Shown: positions 22,660 through 34,802, counted from the first letter of the stretch. The stretch: DNA of 64,000 bases from Hyalella azteca (GCF_000764305.2 NW_025945070.1:1-64000); one strand, 5' to 3'. Notes: generated from the sequence alone by a model not told the origin. Made by a program: numbers and translations.

Positions 22660-24440
22660 GCAGTCTAGTACTACTCGCCTAGTTTTAAGATCAGAGCACA
22701 GTCTATCAGAGGCTCAATTTCCATGCGTAGAAGTTTACAGCTAACGACTATTTTGACATGGCGTGGTTAGAAATGAGGGCAATAATCGCAAATAAAAAAA
22801 TTCAATCGATACATCAATATAACTGATTCGAGGTAATGCAAGTCAAGCCATTTACGTAAATTTCGTCACTTTAAATTTCTATCGATCAAACAGTTCTGCA
22901 AGGGCCTCAAATTTCTGCGTCCATCGACGAAAGAAAGACCACACAATTGGATGAAGAAGCACATTGTAGCCGTGCCTAATGCGTCTCTAATTTTTGTACC
23001 GCGATTTTCCTTATAATTTCTTTGCGCTCATTCAACAGTTATTTCTTATATTTGTTCTGTTAAATTTGTACACATTTTTCCATTAATGTTTTTGCCTTTT
23101 GGTTTTTACTAGCATTTTCATTTAGAGAAAAATTCTGTTCACCTTGATCTTCCGCAGCGCGTCACTTTCATTATGTTTGTCGTGAAGCACTTTGCGCTTC
23201 ATTGTTGGTGAATTTTTGTGAATAGTTGTTATATGGTGACATTTAAATTTGTGGGCGATATTTGTGAATATTGTGAGATTTAAATTTGTGCTGTGATATA
23301 TGTGAATTGTAATTATTTTGTTTGGAATAATTAAAGTTAAGTATTATAACCGTATCTTGTTAAGTTTATTTATTGTTGTTGTTTACATAATCGTATTAGT
23401 CCACTACGAACAATACATTGAGTATACGAGCCATCCGCTGGGTTCACTCTAGTTCACTTTAGGTTTATCTTGTGTTAATTTTGAGCTCATTTCGTCTTCT
23501 TATCGATGCCTTCCTGTCAAAGTGCTAAAAATCTCAAATTCACTTCCCTGCACGGTTAAAGTTCGGTTGTCTGGCTGGCGCTGAAGTAAGAGCGTTCGGA
23601 CGTCACCGTCGCGCTTACAACATGTTAATCTTAACAAAATCTAGTTACGACACTAACTTGATTGCAGCTTTCAATTGTTCACACTTCATAGCAAGTGAGG
23701 ATCTTTCTGCATCCATCGTCGGCTGCTGCAATGACAGTATTGAGTTTCACTTGTAGTTCTTTACAAGCATTAAAGTTATCAACTGCACTCTAAATTCAAG
23801 GCGAGATAATCAAATAAATAGCGGAATAAACGATAGTTATGGAAATCCTCAAATCAAATGTGTTACTCACAGAGGGGCTCCTTGTAAGCCATAGTTCATA
23901 AGCTATCTTCTGCTTGGGCAATAAGCTCAAGCATGCAGACATATGCCCAAAGCTGAACAGATATTTGGTTGAAGAAACCATTCGTCTAGCAAAAAATTTT
24001 ACCGGGGTCTGATAATACTGCTTGCAACTGCTGAAAAATAAAGAATGTAAGCATTTCTAACGTCTAATACCATTCCAATATTGCTGAGCTCGATGGAAAT
24101 TTCCTGAATCTATCCCCGTATAATTTGTAGCTTTTCAGAAATAACCAAATTCATCCTTATACTTGAATGTAACTCCATAATGAAACCTGATGATACAACG
24201 AAATAGAGTAGATAGAACGGAACAAAGGCAACTTGCGAATAATCGGTATACTTGCGAATAATATTACTTGCGAATAATCGGTATACTCTCAGCAACCTGT
24301 TCCATCGTGTTCGGCTGGCCCGCCCATGCAGTGGTGTCGACTGTTGGTTAGGTGGCATCCTATAGGCAATGATAAACTTTCGAGTTCCGACTACACAAAT
24401 TGATCCATTTGAAGTGTTGATTTGAAATTAGAACCTTCAT
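22660..24440. other. Intronic DNA with no recognised feature
   Basis: AT-rich, no supported gene or repeat. A 60-codon open frame at 23796-23981 is featureless. Confidence 0.35.
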
Positions 24441-24600
24441 TAAGCAGAGCTGGGCAGAGCTACTTGGAAATGTAGCGGCTACATGCTCTAAATGTAGCGG
24501 GCGCTACCGCTACCGCTACATCCACTAGATTGTAACGGGCGCTACTGCTACCGCTACAGTAAAATGTAGCGCGCTACATTAGCCGCTACAATGGCTAAAA
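24440..24600. mobile_element. Possible hAT-like terminal fragment
   Basis: The stretch starts GAGCTGGGCAGAGCTACTTG and is packed with GTAGCGG/CCGCTAC subterminal motifs in both orientations. This style of end is known from hAT elements. No opposite end or transposase is visible, so it is a fragment. Confidence 0.45.
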
Positions 24601-24686
24601 TTATTGGAAATCTCTAAATATTTATTGTTCTGCTATTGGGATTTACTCATTAACATTTAATGACAATAAAACATTTTTAAAACATA

Positions 24687-25170
24687 CAGTGGGGGGAAAT
24701 AAATATTCGTACACTTGAAAAATCGTATTTTAATGTATGTAAGTACACAAACTCAACAGGAAAAGTGATTTAAATTATGTATAGAGACGCATAGTATTCA
24801 AAAATACTATCAAAAGAAATTAAATCTCAATGCAACAAAAAACAATGACCTTTAGCCATTTTTGAGACCTTCTTGTACTACGGGCAGTTGCAGAATGATC
24901 TGGTAGTTGCAAAATACGTTAACTATGGTTACTGATTACATTACTGGAACGTGCTACATGTTTCTAGTACATTCTGGAATGTTCTGGTGTGAAATATTAA
25001 TCAAAAGTTGTTTTGTACGAATACTTTTTTGACCCGAAGAAGTTAACATGTTGCATTAATTTTTGTTGCATTGAGATTTAATTTCTATTGATGCTATTTT
25101 TGAATACAATGCGCCTCTATACATAATATAAATCACTTCTCCTGTTCAGTTTGTGTACTTACATACATTA
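24687..25170. mobile_element. Tc1-like MITE, right end missing
   Basis: Left end CAGTGGGGGGAAATAAATAT follows TA. The inner parts of the element are inverted: about 24725-24845 (TGTATGTAAGTACACAAACT ... AAATCTCAATGCAACAAAAA) matches the complement at about 25045-25170. The last 40 bp of the right end are absent. No transposase remains. It lies in intron 1 of lectin copy 1. Confidence 0.75.
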
Positions 25171-25254
25171 CACACGTGCGATTGATGACCAGAGAATTCG
25201 TTGGTTTATATTATCAGGGAGTGGAACTTTTCTTCAGATGACGGTAGATAAAAA

Positions 25255-25380
25255 GGCAAGTTTCAGAAAGTAGTTTTTCTTTATTAACAACGTTTCGAAT
25301 GCAACAAACATTCATTTTCAAGTTAGAAGAAGCATTAAACATTGAAAAATTTCAATGTTTAATGCTTCTTCTAACTGTGC
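25255..25380. repeat. Perfect 27-bp hairpin next to a possible Penelope-like remnant
   Basis: 25321-25347 and 25350-25376 are exact reverse complements with a 2-nt loop (arm begins AGTTAGAAGAAGCATTAAAC). The minus strand just upstream reads TTGCATTCGAAACGTTGTT then AATAAAG, which I associate with termini of Penelope-like elements. That family assignment is tentative; the hairpin is directly seen. Confidence 0.45.
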
Positions 25381-25689
25381 GCTTGATAATTAGACATGCT
25401 TTTCGTATCTATCGTGTATCCTTGGTGTGAACTGCGATGCATGCTAATAGAAAACAATCAAGTTTCTAAAGGCTGAACATGTTAATTTAGGAATCTTTAT
25501 AAACACAACTTCCTAAGTGTTTAATGTCCCGTGCCTCCTTAAGTGAAGTTCTTTGTCAGTTGGAACTTGGAATAGGTACCGGGAATGACGAAATTCAAGA
25601 ACACACCGTCGAGCTTCAAGATTTTTGCTGAAATTTTTAACTTGGGTTATATTGACACGAACGTGTTATTTCAGCTGCTCGTGTCTTGA

Positions 25690-26110
25690 GTCGCCTGCCG
25701 AAGACCACCACTGCCCTGGATGTAATAGACCATCATGATTCCTGCCTTCCGGAACGTAGCCTACTCTTCAAGCCGTCCGTATCTAGGCCGTGGGTCGAAC
25801 CAGCCCTCGGTCGAACGGCCATTGTCAAAGGACGATAAATTTTGGAACAGAACTATGCTATCTGAAACCTAACTTCAGATGCGGTGAACGTAAAATTACG
25901 TAATTTAACGATGCCTGGAAGTCATATTCGATCCGCGGCCTGGTGGTGCACGGCAGGTGTTGGTCAAGGCCGGAAGTGGACAAAGCCGAGTGGTGCACGG
26001 CTGATTGGTGTAGGCCCGGAGAGATCCAAGGCGTTCGATTCAGGGCTTATTGGTGCACAAAATTGGTGGTGCACGGCTGCGCTCCCCTCGTGTTCTTATA
26101 CTCGAGGTTA
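25690..26110. repeat. Dispersed repeat family DR-C, copy 2
   Basis: Collinear with 9280-9720 and then with one arm of the foldback at 9868-10236 (GGCGTTCGATTCAGGGCTTA and TTGGTGGTGCACGGCTGCG). Within it GTGGTGCACGGC recurs three times at 25943, 25993 and 26071. The open frame 25884-26174 arises from this repetition and is not called a gene. Confidence 0.65.
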
Positions 26111-26205
26111 TAATTTCTGCTTCACCAACCAAGACATCAGGATCGTTTTGTGGACTGTGGAACCGAAAGCTTAGATTTGTCAAGTCTATTAACGTTGCGT
26201 GCTTA

Positions 26206-26859
26206 TAGGTGCTTGTACACGGGGATAGTGCAGACGGCTAGTAAATCTGGCAAGTGTCGGTCGCTTGGTGACTATCCGGCAAGTAAGTCTGTACACACGA
26301 GGAGAGTATAAGGTGCCGCTACCTTCTCGTTCGCGCCTGCCAGTGCGTTGTTAGAAGCCGTCGAGTGAGGTCTGTGAAGATGGATAGTGGAATCACCTTC
26401 AACAACTCGAGTCTGTACGTCGTTTTAGGACTCTTTATTCTAGGCATTAAAAATGCAGCGTCGGAACAACTAAACCCTGACTAATAAGGTCTTCTTTCAG
26501 TTTAAAAATACTCGTTTCTCTCGTTTAATTGAAAACTCGCTTAATTGAATATCGTCTGGAAGCCACTATGTTTGGTTCTTCTTAGAACCATTATCGTTCA
26601 AACGAGCCATGCATGATTCACTTGACCCAAGATACTTCACAAGAGCGGCGCAGATGCTCTCATCATGGCTGCATCAGCGCTACTAGCCACTTCTCTAGCT
26701 CAGAAATCAACACATCGTTGTCCTTCTCGGCCGAGTCTCGGGCACTTGCCGGCGCATGCCTCTGAAGCGGCTGAACCCCTATACGCGAGGCTAGTAGCGT
26801 GGACAGTTCAAGCGGCGGATGAACTAGCGGCTAGTACTATCCTTGTGTACAAGCACCAT
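26206..26859. mobile_element. Putative DNA transposon with about 35-bp inverted ends
   Basis: Left end TAGGTGCTTGTACACGGGGA and right end complement (TTGTGTACAAGCACCATA) match over about 35 bp with several mismatches. Inside, a short frame MDSGITFNNSSLYVVLG starts at about 26380 and the GC-rich right half has an open frame (26665-26880) that runs through the end. No transposase is recognised. Size, inverted ends and isolation suggest a non-autonomous PIF/Harbinger-like or similar element; the family is uncertain. Confidence 0.5.
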
Positions 26860-29055
26860 AAGTTGAGTAGTGACGTCTGACAACCTTTCCAACTAGTCGG
26901 CGTACAGCTTGCTGCAGGAGACACGTTGCAGCAGGGTTACAGAGCAAATTTATAAGGTAACTAAGTTGCACGGTTCCGTTATTGTGAAATCTATTCGAAG
27001 TGAAATCGAACTTTTGTTATTTGCACGTGTGTATTTCGAGGATTTTAGATACACAGGATCGGGAAAAAATGCATTGCCGTGAATAATTTCGCTATATATT
27101 AGATACTTCATAGCTAGAAACAGGAATTAGCTACTATATTGAATCTGAGCTATGTCGGAATGGTTAGAATTAAGCTCTGTAGATACAATAGGCTGTTGTT
27201 TGCTAATATTTTGAGAGAATTTTGATGACTGATTCAACTGATTTTTGGGGAGATTTCTTAACAGTATATGTGAATATTTGGTGCTGGCGAATATGAGAGA
27301 AGGTTCAATAGTTAAGGGGAGATAATGTTTTGCTCAGTCGTATGAGGTAAATGTTTGGTACCGGCCGCTAGTACCTCAATACCCAGTTAAAATTTAAAGG
27401 CGCGTCGCCGGCGCATTTAAGTAGATCGAGGTAGGGACGATCGGACGGGGCGCCCGCGTAACATCCCCGTAACATGGGCGAAGTGTCCACTTTTTAAGAG
27501 CGACGGTTCGCTCTTAAGCAGCTCGCGGCCGCGGTGCGTTTCATGGACTGACCGCGTGCGGCAGCGCCTCCATCATGGGCGCTACGGGCATGTAACTCCG
27601 GCGCAACATGCATGGCTGCCTCTCAATATTTATTAAAAAAAACCTCGGCCGTATATCGCCGAGATCATTGCCTTAGCACTCCCATACTGGATATGCATAC
27701 ACATTCATGTGAACGTGCATGCATTTCCAGCATGACAGTACAAGCAAAGAATCTCGGGATATACAGCCGAGGACATGTTAAAATGATCAAATACTAATTT
27801 CCATAAAAGATAAACAAAAGGTTTTGAATACAATGAAACGATTGGCAGATGAAAAAATGTATTAAAAAAACATTTAAAGGTCACAGCATCGAAGTGATAA
27901 CCGCCATGCCAACGTTTTATTTGAACTAGACTCTCAGGTCTCAGTTTAATGAGAGACTAATCAACACTTGGCGAGAATTGACCATCTAGTAACAAGTTGT
28001 CGGGAGTGTGAACGTGTCAAATGGTGATAGGAACGGTGATGAAGATGACGGCACATTGCGACAAGTGGGGGATAAATATATAAAAAAATATATATAAAAT
28101 TCTTTCTATACAGTGGTTGTGAAGAATAGATCAAATGCTATCGTCGAAATTTTAGTAGGAACTTGTGACCTTCCTAACATTGCCAAATTCAATGGAAATT
28201 TCGGAAATTTATGCTCTAATAATATGCAATTCTTCGAAAATCACCCAATTCACATTACTTCGATTTCACTCTCGCACCAAACCCAACGATACAACGAAAA
28301 ACAAGCATATAATCACAATGAACCAGTAACTTGATTACTTACGGAGTTGAACTTGAGACTATAGGATTTCTATCCATGTTTGTACGCGTTTCTCTTGCAG
28401 TGACATGGTGACTGCTTGACTGGTGAAGACTAAGCCTAACCATGCAGTTGAACTTGAGTGACCTGGCATTTCCACACATGGATCCAGCTTTCTCGATGAG
28501 ATAGAAATTAAAACCTGAAGTACTGTATATGGACACGAGCAGCTAAAATAACATGATCATGTCAGCATATACCTCGAGCTTAAAATTTCCATTACTGCCA
28601 GTCCCGGAATCTTCTAAGGCAAGTGAAGTAGAATGCTGGCATTATGGCGACACTAGGTTCCCGTAATGCCGGTAGCGCTGGCTTGTTTCTCAATGAACTC
28701 CACTTGCAGAACCATTGTACAGAAAAACTAATACATTTCTAGTAAAGTTCAGCTTTTAAAATCTATAATTTTCAAGTCGAATACTTCACAAGTTCACTTT
28801 TCCCACTGCTATTACAGGATTGAAATGAGCAACGTTCGCCGTTGCGTGTGATCTGCACTAGTACAACGAACGAACGTGTAACGCCGTGTAAACTACTCAC
28901 TGCCTCAAGCTATTGTCCTATTTTTGTCCTATAATTAATGTAATTATTATCTTACAACACGTAAGCTATAAAAATTGGTACAATCAATTCTCATTTCGTT
29001 CCATCATATGCCTTGACAAACGTACGCATGTACGTACATACATCAACGCAGAACG
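26860..29055. other. Intronic stretch with a GC-rich island and an imperfect hairpin
   Basis: 27395-27610 is notably GC-rich (GGCGCGTCGCCGGCGCATTT, GACGGGGCGCCCGCG), unlike its surroundings. CCTCGGCCGTATATCGCCGA (27643) and TCTCGGGATATACAGCCGAG (27752) form an imperfect inverted pair with an 87-bp loop. No gene is recognised. Confidence 0.4.
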
Positions 29056-29059
29056 AGCA

Positions 29060-29290
29060 AGTAATTGGTTAATTTTGTTGGGCAAGATTCATGATCAGTA
29101 CCCTGTTAAGCTGTTTATGCAAATTCGGGGGTAATTGTTCGTAATAATATTGAAGGATCAGGGGTAATTAGTTAATTTTGTTGGATAAGATTTGAGGGTA
29201 ATTGTTCGTAATAATATTGAAGGAGGTTTTATTCAGGGGTAATTGGGTAATTTTGTTGGTAATATTCGAGGGTAAGATTGGGTTAACCTA
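29060..29290. repeat. Tandem repeat, about 80-100 bp, three partial copies
   Basis: GTAATTNGTTAATTTTGTTG recurs at about 29060, 29165 and 29240, and AATTGTTCGTAATAATATTG recurs at about 29133 and 29200. Copies vary in length. Nothing coding. Confidence 0.6.
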
Positions 29291-29585
29291 TGATTTAAGC
29301 TGTTTATGGAAAATGGCGCCATGCGCTCGGTTATGTAACTACTTGTAAGCATTCGAATCATTTAAATTGATCACGAACTGAGCTCACATTCTTTTTGTCA
29401 GATAGAAGTATTCCATTTACCAAGAAAGTGACAGTGTTCTGAGATGTCTAAAAATGCAATGTCTCTGTGTAAACATCGGTATACGATATCATCAACGGTC
29501 TTTTGTTCAACAGGAGTGGATGTCAAAGTTTAAGTTTAGGTTCGAACACCAACTTACGCAAGCACGTGTTCGATTGAGGAATCGA

Positions 29586-29822
29586 TTATATATATATATA
29601 TATATATATATAGCAGCCGAAACATGGTCGTAAGTAGCAGGCGGCCCCTCGTTTGTAAACAACCTTAAAGTCTCGCGCAAATTATCGCCGATGGTCGCAG
29701 AGCGGCCCGTCCATCGCCTCCCGCCGACGAGCGCAATATCGCCGAGATTTGGGAGAAGCGGCCAATCGGCCGTTGCGCGCTCATAATCACCCTCCAAGCC
29801 GATAAACAACGGCGCCACGGCC
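29586..29822. repeat. (TA)n microsatellite followed by a GC-rich anonymous segment
   Basis: A pure TA run spans about 29587-29612. The next 210 bp are GC-rich and open on the minus strand (frame 29507-29818, with MAPLFIGLEGDYERATADWP). That frame runs straight through the TA run as repeated Tyr-Ile, so it is not a clean gene. It could be a fragment of an element or an exon that I do not recognise. Confidence 0.4.
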
Positions 29823-29864
29823 TTAAATTTTAACTGGGTAGGTAGGAGTGTTTGGTACGGGTAA

Positions 29865-31060
29865 ATGGGTAGAATGTTTCGTACATGGATGATGTGGAAT
29901 GATATTGAGCAGTGTTAAATATTGTAGTGTGTTGATAGTTGAGTGATATCGCATATTGAAGAATGTTTTTTTACAATGTGTGATAATGCTAATTGCTGGT
30001 ATATATTGAAGATTGAATTGCTCGGGCAATGTTGCATTTTGGCAAATATAAGAGAATGTTCTGGGTTAAAGTGGAAAGTTGGTGTTGGAAGTTGTATTAA
30101 CTGATATTATTCCCGTTTCAAACTCCTGTTTATTTGCCACTTGCTTCATTGTTCCGCATTGATACATGTCTGGTCTGCTCATATATTTATATATGTATAG
30201 CGTACAGCAATTCAAATGCCCCCTCCCTTCTCCCCATAATTTGGGGAAGGGAGGGGGCATTTTTTAACGCATTTTTCAGATTCGGCCGTGTCTGTCCCGA
30301 ACGTATCAGGTACCAAATACGCGCGCCCCGCAGTAGCCCGCCCCACGGTTGTCTAGGAATAGACCAGATCCTAATCAGGTGCTTATTTCCCTCGTACAAT
30401 CAGAACCTAAAGTGGACATATGAGCCGTTAATTTACACCGCTAGGCGAGCTTGGGGCGTCCTTGAGCCAGCAGCTGACAGTCCTGTGAATCGAAATTTTG
30501 ATAGGGGAGTGGAGTAGAATGTTTCACAGTATATAATGTAGGCTAATATTGAGCGATGGTGAATGTTGAAGAATGTTAGTTTGGGCAATGTGGGAGAATT
30601 TTGAGTTTTGGCGATTGTTAGAGAATGTTTGGTTGTGGGTAATGTGGAAATTTTTGGTTGAAAGTTGTATTAAATAATATCATTTAAAGTTCAAATTCAC
30701 GTTTTTTCGTTAATTGCTTCAATGTTTTCTTATCTATCCCCGTTAGAACTGGAATTTTCAAAAGGAACGAATGTGATGAAAAGTATCTTCCCTGCCTCTA
30801 CTTGGGGAAGGAAAGGGCAGGCGTTTTTTTCGTTTTCTCGGTTCGGTTGTGCCCGCCTAGGAACGTATCAGATTACTAATACGCGCGCCCTTGTTAGACC
30901 TCGCAACCATTAACGAATTTACCTAATTCTATCTAGGTCCTCATTTCGTTCGGAAAAACGGATCGAAACTCTGACATAGATCCGCTATTTTGCGTTTGAG
31001 GCAAGCTTTGGACGTCTCTAAATCAGAAGCTGCCAGGACCGATAAACTTAGCCAGCGGGG
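29865..31060. repeat. Tandem pair containing DR-B copies 2 and 3
   Basis: 29865-30510 and 30512-31060 are direct, diverged duplicates of one unit of about 550-640 bp. Each starts with a TAGAATGTTTC phrase, goes through a TGAAGAATGTT/GAGAATGTT-rich part, GGAAGTTGTATTAA-like sequence, TTGCTTCAATGTT or TTGCTTCATTGTT, and ends in the DR-B block (CGTATCAGGTACCAAATACG in the first, CGTATCAGATTACTAATACG in the second). The DR-B part is inverted relative to the copy at 21716. Confidence 0.7.
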
Positions 31061-31293
31061 GCGCTTCGCCAGCCACTTGCTGGCTGAAATAATATCTTAC
31101 TAATTTTTTCGTATCGAAATTTTAGCAATAGCTGGACCGATTCTACGAAATGTTTTTAATTTGTTTTAGTGTAGTACCATTGAGATCCAGCATTTCAGAC
31201 GGACATAGCAGAGCAATAAATTAAACTGACCTGTATGAGCAAACAGTTAGAGAGGAAGAAATTTTCGAAAAATCCTATGTCTTCGTAACTCAC

Positions 31294-31666
31294 CCAGAGT
31301 TCCATTACTAGGAAAAGTATTCCGAATGTAGCAGCTGTTGTCTCTGGAACCCGGATAAGTTCGGTTGAACAAGGCTGGGTACGTGGAGTTCAGCAGCAGG
31401 CACTGCCCGCTGGTGCTATGCACGCACAGAGTTGGGTAGGGGATACCACTCAGTACAGCCCGGCTAGCACAGCGGAAGGCACTTAGGCCAGAGTAGTTCT
31501 TCGATGCCACACCGATCGCGAGAAGTTCTACCACCGCTACAGGAACCGAGATGTACTTACTATAACTCCCCAGAGTTTCCTTCACCACGGCAAGCAAGGT
31601 GAACACTAGTAGTTTAATGATCATTATGCTCACAATTTCCATTATCAACGAAAGCTTTCCCGACAT
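31294..31666 (-). CDS. Exon 1 of lectin copy 1: signal peptide and cysteine stem
   Basis: Met at 31666 or the internal Met eight codons later leads into the hydrophobic IIKLLVFTLLAVV signal. It is followed by LAIGVASKNYSGLSAFRCAS, then TLCVHSTSGQCLLLNSTYPA and CYIR. The donor CTGG/GTGAGT is phase 1. About 60% of the residues match exon 1 of the 46.3-kb copy, with the CVHSTSGQC block identical. An acceptor-like CTCTTTCAG lies just before the ATG (31672-31680), so a 5' non-coding exon is likely. Confidence 0.8.
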
Positions 31667-31913
31667 TGGTGTATCTGAAAGAGTTAAGGAGACATCAGAA
31701 GTCTAAATACCGATCACGTTTAAAACGGAGGGAATTTTACTAGGGATTTTCGAGTCTGCGTTTCAATCTAATACTTTATATTCATGAACGTGCGGTGGTT
31801 TGATAAATGGAGAGGAAGTATTCTTACACGGCGTTGCTATAGTTGCAATTATCCATTACACATCCATTTAGCGCCTCAATAGTGTTCTCCTATTGGTCGA
31901 CGCTGCTAGGATT

Positions 31914-31936
31914 GTGAACGATTTTCAATCGTTCAC
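31914..31936. repeat. Perfect 10-bp hairpin
   Basis: GTGAACGATT, loop TTC, AATCGTTCAC. It lies upstream of lectin exon 1. Could be chance or a small regulatory palindrome. Confidence 0.5.
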
Positions 31937-32091
31937 GATATTTTTATACGTTTTTACTATTATTTATTGTAATATTGGCGTTAATGAATTCCCAGTGAGG
32001 CCGGTTGCATCGCATAGACTTCCGATCTTCTCTGCTTCAGAGAGAAGTGAAGAGCGTGGTTGATTTTTTCGCTTTGCATACTTTCGTTAGC

Positions 32092-32285
32092 CTCCTCTCT
32101 ATTTCCTTATAACAGCCTCCTCTCTATTTCCTTATAACAACCTCCTCTCTATTTACTAATAACAGCCTCCTTTCTATTTCCTAATAACAACCTCCTCTCT
32201 ATTTCCTTATAACAGCCTCCTCTCTATTTCCTACTCTATTTACTCACAACAGCCTCCTCTCTATTTACTCACAACAGCCTCTACC
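32092..32285. repeat. 25-bp minisatellite, about eight copies
   Basis: The unit contains CCTCCTCTCTATTTCCTTAT followed by AACAG or AACAA. It is pyrimidine-rich on this strand and purine-rich on the other, with small indels. Located 0.4-0.6 kb upstream of lectin copy 1 exon 1. Confidence 0.85.
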
Positions 32286-32689
32286 AACGACCGCCTTCTC
32301 CCCTGAATTTCAATTCAATTCGTTAATAAAAAGTAAGTAAACTCATGGAAGACCTGATGTTGGAATTGAATGAGTCAACTGATGTAAAATAGTGATATAA
32401 TATAATAAATGAGCCGGACGCCAAGTTAAAAGACTATATTCATAATATTTCGTCAGACTAGCGGCCGCAATAGATACATTGAACGTCCACCGTATAGATT
32501 ATATGTAGTAGGAGAATCACATAGATTATGTGTTGTCAGCTTGCTGAATGAATTGAGTGAATATCAGGGTAAAGAATTGTTTTCTTTTCTCACTTTTCAG
32601 TTGAAAAAATGAAAACAGCCTGCGTTGAAGCTCCGTTTGTATCACAAAAATAATCTGAAACTTTAGTTTTTTTTGGATAAGTGGACGGT

Positions 32690-32930
32690 ATATAAAGTTA
32701 ATAATTTTATCAACAACAAACACGTCCTCGTCAGGAAGGAACCCCGGACACACTGACAAATGAATTCCTCTTTGTTCTAAAGAAATCAATGAAAATTATC
32801 AGCGAATGATACTGAGTATCGAAATAATTCTGGCGGACGAGAATATCTGAAGAGATTCATGATAGTCTGGGACGATCGAGTAGCGCGAGTCTTCAGCTCA
32901 ATAGCATTGGTCGAGAAACAAAAGGTCAGC
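32690..32930 (-). promoter_or_regulatory. Conserved upstream block of lectin copy 1
   Basis: Collinear with 50495-50720, which lies upstream of lectin copy 2. Shared pieces in order on the plus strand: CGTCC, GGAAC-CC-G--CACTGAC, CTAAAGAAATC/CGAAGAAATC, TATCGA, GACGAGAATAT, GGGACGATCGAGTAGC. On the gene strand a GTCAGTG site with CCGG/GTTCC behind it is kept in both, matching the arthropod initiator TCAGT. It could hold the start site and a 5' non-coding exon. Inference from paralogue comparison only. Confidence 0.4.
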
Positions 32931-33394
32931 CGATTAATAATGCACTGCAATTAGTTTACAAAACTGCGGAATAATGTGGTCATAATCAGCAGGGCGGCAT
33001 CAAATTCATGGAAGATCGATATTATCAGTGCTCGGGCTTAGTTACATTTTCATTGCTTTAGAGCAATGCGTGGCCTGGACGTGTTTGTCGTAACGACGGT
33101 AGCTCTAGTTATTGGTTGTTAAGCATGAACTTGCATCGCGTCGGTCAATACCACCGGGTCAATAACGCTGAAACAACGTTCAAATAACGTCAACGATAAA
33201 ACGATGAACTCAAATTTGATTCAGTGTCAAATGTGTGGTGGGATGTTATGGGACGTTGGCAGGCTCTACAGGACGAGACACAAGGATCTAAGGGCAGGCT
33301 GTTGGCTGTGTTCAGTTTGCACGGGATCCGCCCCAGGTTCTCTCTTGGCCAAATAACTCACTTTACTTGAGGGATAAAACATTTATTTTGTGCA

Positions 33395-33530
33395 TTCGGA
33401 TGATGTAATAGCAGTGGATTCAATATAATCATTCATAATATAATCATCACTCGGTTGATATATTAAAAAGGGATTCACTATATCATTCATAATAAAATCA
33501 TCATTCGGATGATGTATTAACAGTGCTTGA
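33395..33530. repeat. Two-copy tandem repeat, about 70 bp
   Basis: GATTCAATATAATCATTCAT at about 33418 and GATTCACTATATCATTCATA at about 33472, each followed by AATCATCA and TCGGNTGAT. Nothing coding. Confidence 0.6.
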
Positions 33531-33539
33531 GACTTGCGT

Positions 33540-34470
33540 CAGAAATAGGACTACTTACCAATGTGGGTTCCCAGACAGGAATGAACCAAATCCAGGAGCC
33601 CAGCCTATAAGGATTTCCCTGGAATAAATTTATAATAACTGTGTAAAAAGAAAGCTCAACCCAAGAAACGATTAGCTGTTCATCAGAAACTTTCTTTGTA
33701 TATATGAGCAGTTTTACCCAGATAAAATACTTATTTGGTTGTTATGGTTTAAGATATAGAAATATACTTATCACTCATCCATCCAGAGCTTCCATTTATT
33801 GCTCAAATATTAGGACTATGCGGTTAACCGATGTGCCTTTGCATTGCATAAATTTTTGGAGCAGTTTCAAGGGATCTTCCACACTTTAAAGTAGGGGAGT
33901 CCCTCCTGGTTCCAAGTGCTCACTCTAAGTGACTCATTCGTTGGTGCAAGTATAGGAGATCCATCTCCTCAATAAGATACCAAGACCAACTCTGCATATG
34001 ATTTACTCTGATCGTAAGTGAAGCAAGTAAACTTGAAATTAACTCATTCCTCGAGGACTTAAATTCGCTCCATGAATCTATAAAATTCACTCTATAAATG
34101 AGCGACCATGAGCTAAATTTCTTGGACCTCACGATATTCGACAGAAAGAATTTATTTTCAGAGTGTAATGCAAGACATTCCCATATAAATAAGGAGGTGA
34201 CCAAGTTTGAAGTTACCTTTTGCTTAAATTAAGATATCCATTTTTGATATTTTCATTTTTAGAGCTCTTTTGTGGATTAGATTAAATATTTGTTTTTTTT
34301 TATATTATTATTATTATAATTCTTAATAAAACTTGTGTCCCTTGGGAAAATTATTTATAAAATTATTCTTTCCACTGAAGGTTGCTTAGAGAACCAGTGT
34401 CGGTCAGCAGCCCATCGTCCACTGTTCCTCAACATTCAATAATTTAAAAAGAATTATTTCACATATATTT
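33540..34470. other. No gene seen
   Basis: AT-rich. Open frames 33704-33889 and 33920-34204 have no recognisable motif. 34472-34555 holds a short direct duplication beginning CGATGCATATTCAGAA. Confidence 0.35.
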
Positions 34471-34749
34471 CGATGCATATTCAGAACTGAGCTCTAAAGG
34501 GCGCATAAATTGCATTAATTACGATGCATATTCAGAATTGAGCTCAAAAAGGCGCCAAAAAATTTTTTCCTCGCACGCTGAAACTCTAGTCCAAACATCT
34601 TGGGAAAGGAAATGACTGCAGTGACCTATCAAAACTTGTTATCGCTTCATAAGTTTGTTGGAAAATGCATCTTCCACATACTTTATCAAACTGACACATC
34701 TGGACTTGCTTTGTAAGGTCAAATTAGAAAAGTGAAGTTGTAGGTTGTA

Positions 34750-34802
34750 CAGGGTGTTTCAGAATTAAGTAACCCTTTTAATTTGTTAATAAATAAAAAA
34801 AT
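34750..34802. mobile_element. Solo end of the 22-kb mariner-like family
   Basis: CAGGGTGTTTCAGAATTAAG preceded by TA matches the end of the element at 22074-22654 over about 52 bp, then similarity stops. No partner end follows, so this is a truncated copy. Confidence 0.8.

Larger units (their letters stand above)
19448..31666 (-). pseudogene. C-type lectin-like gene, copy 1, exon 2 frameshifted
   Basis: Gene-level entry, minus strand: exon 1 31294-31666, exon 2 19899-20082, exon 3 19448-19674. All introns are phase 1 GT-AG, exactly as in copy 2 at 43361-46353. The product would be secreted: signal peptide, a cysteine-containing stem, then one C-type lectin domain. Compared with copy 2, exon 2 has one extra base in a C run at about 19979-19982, which throws the domain out of frame after the second cysteine pair. 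Intron 1 is about 11.2 kb because mariner, Tc1-like, hAT-like and other repeats have piled into it. Exon 3 keeps the sugar-type motif E-P-N (copy 2 has D-P-N). Either a pseudogene or an otherwise usable gene with an assembly error. Confidence 0.75.
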
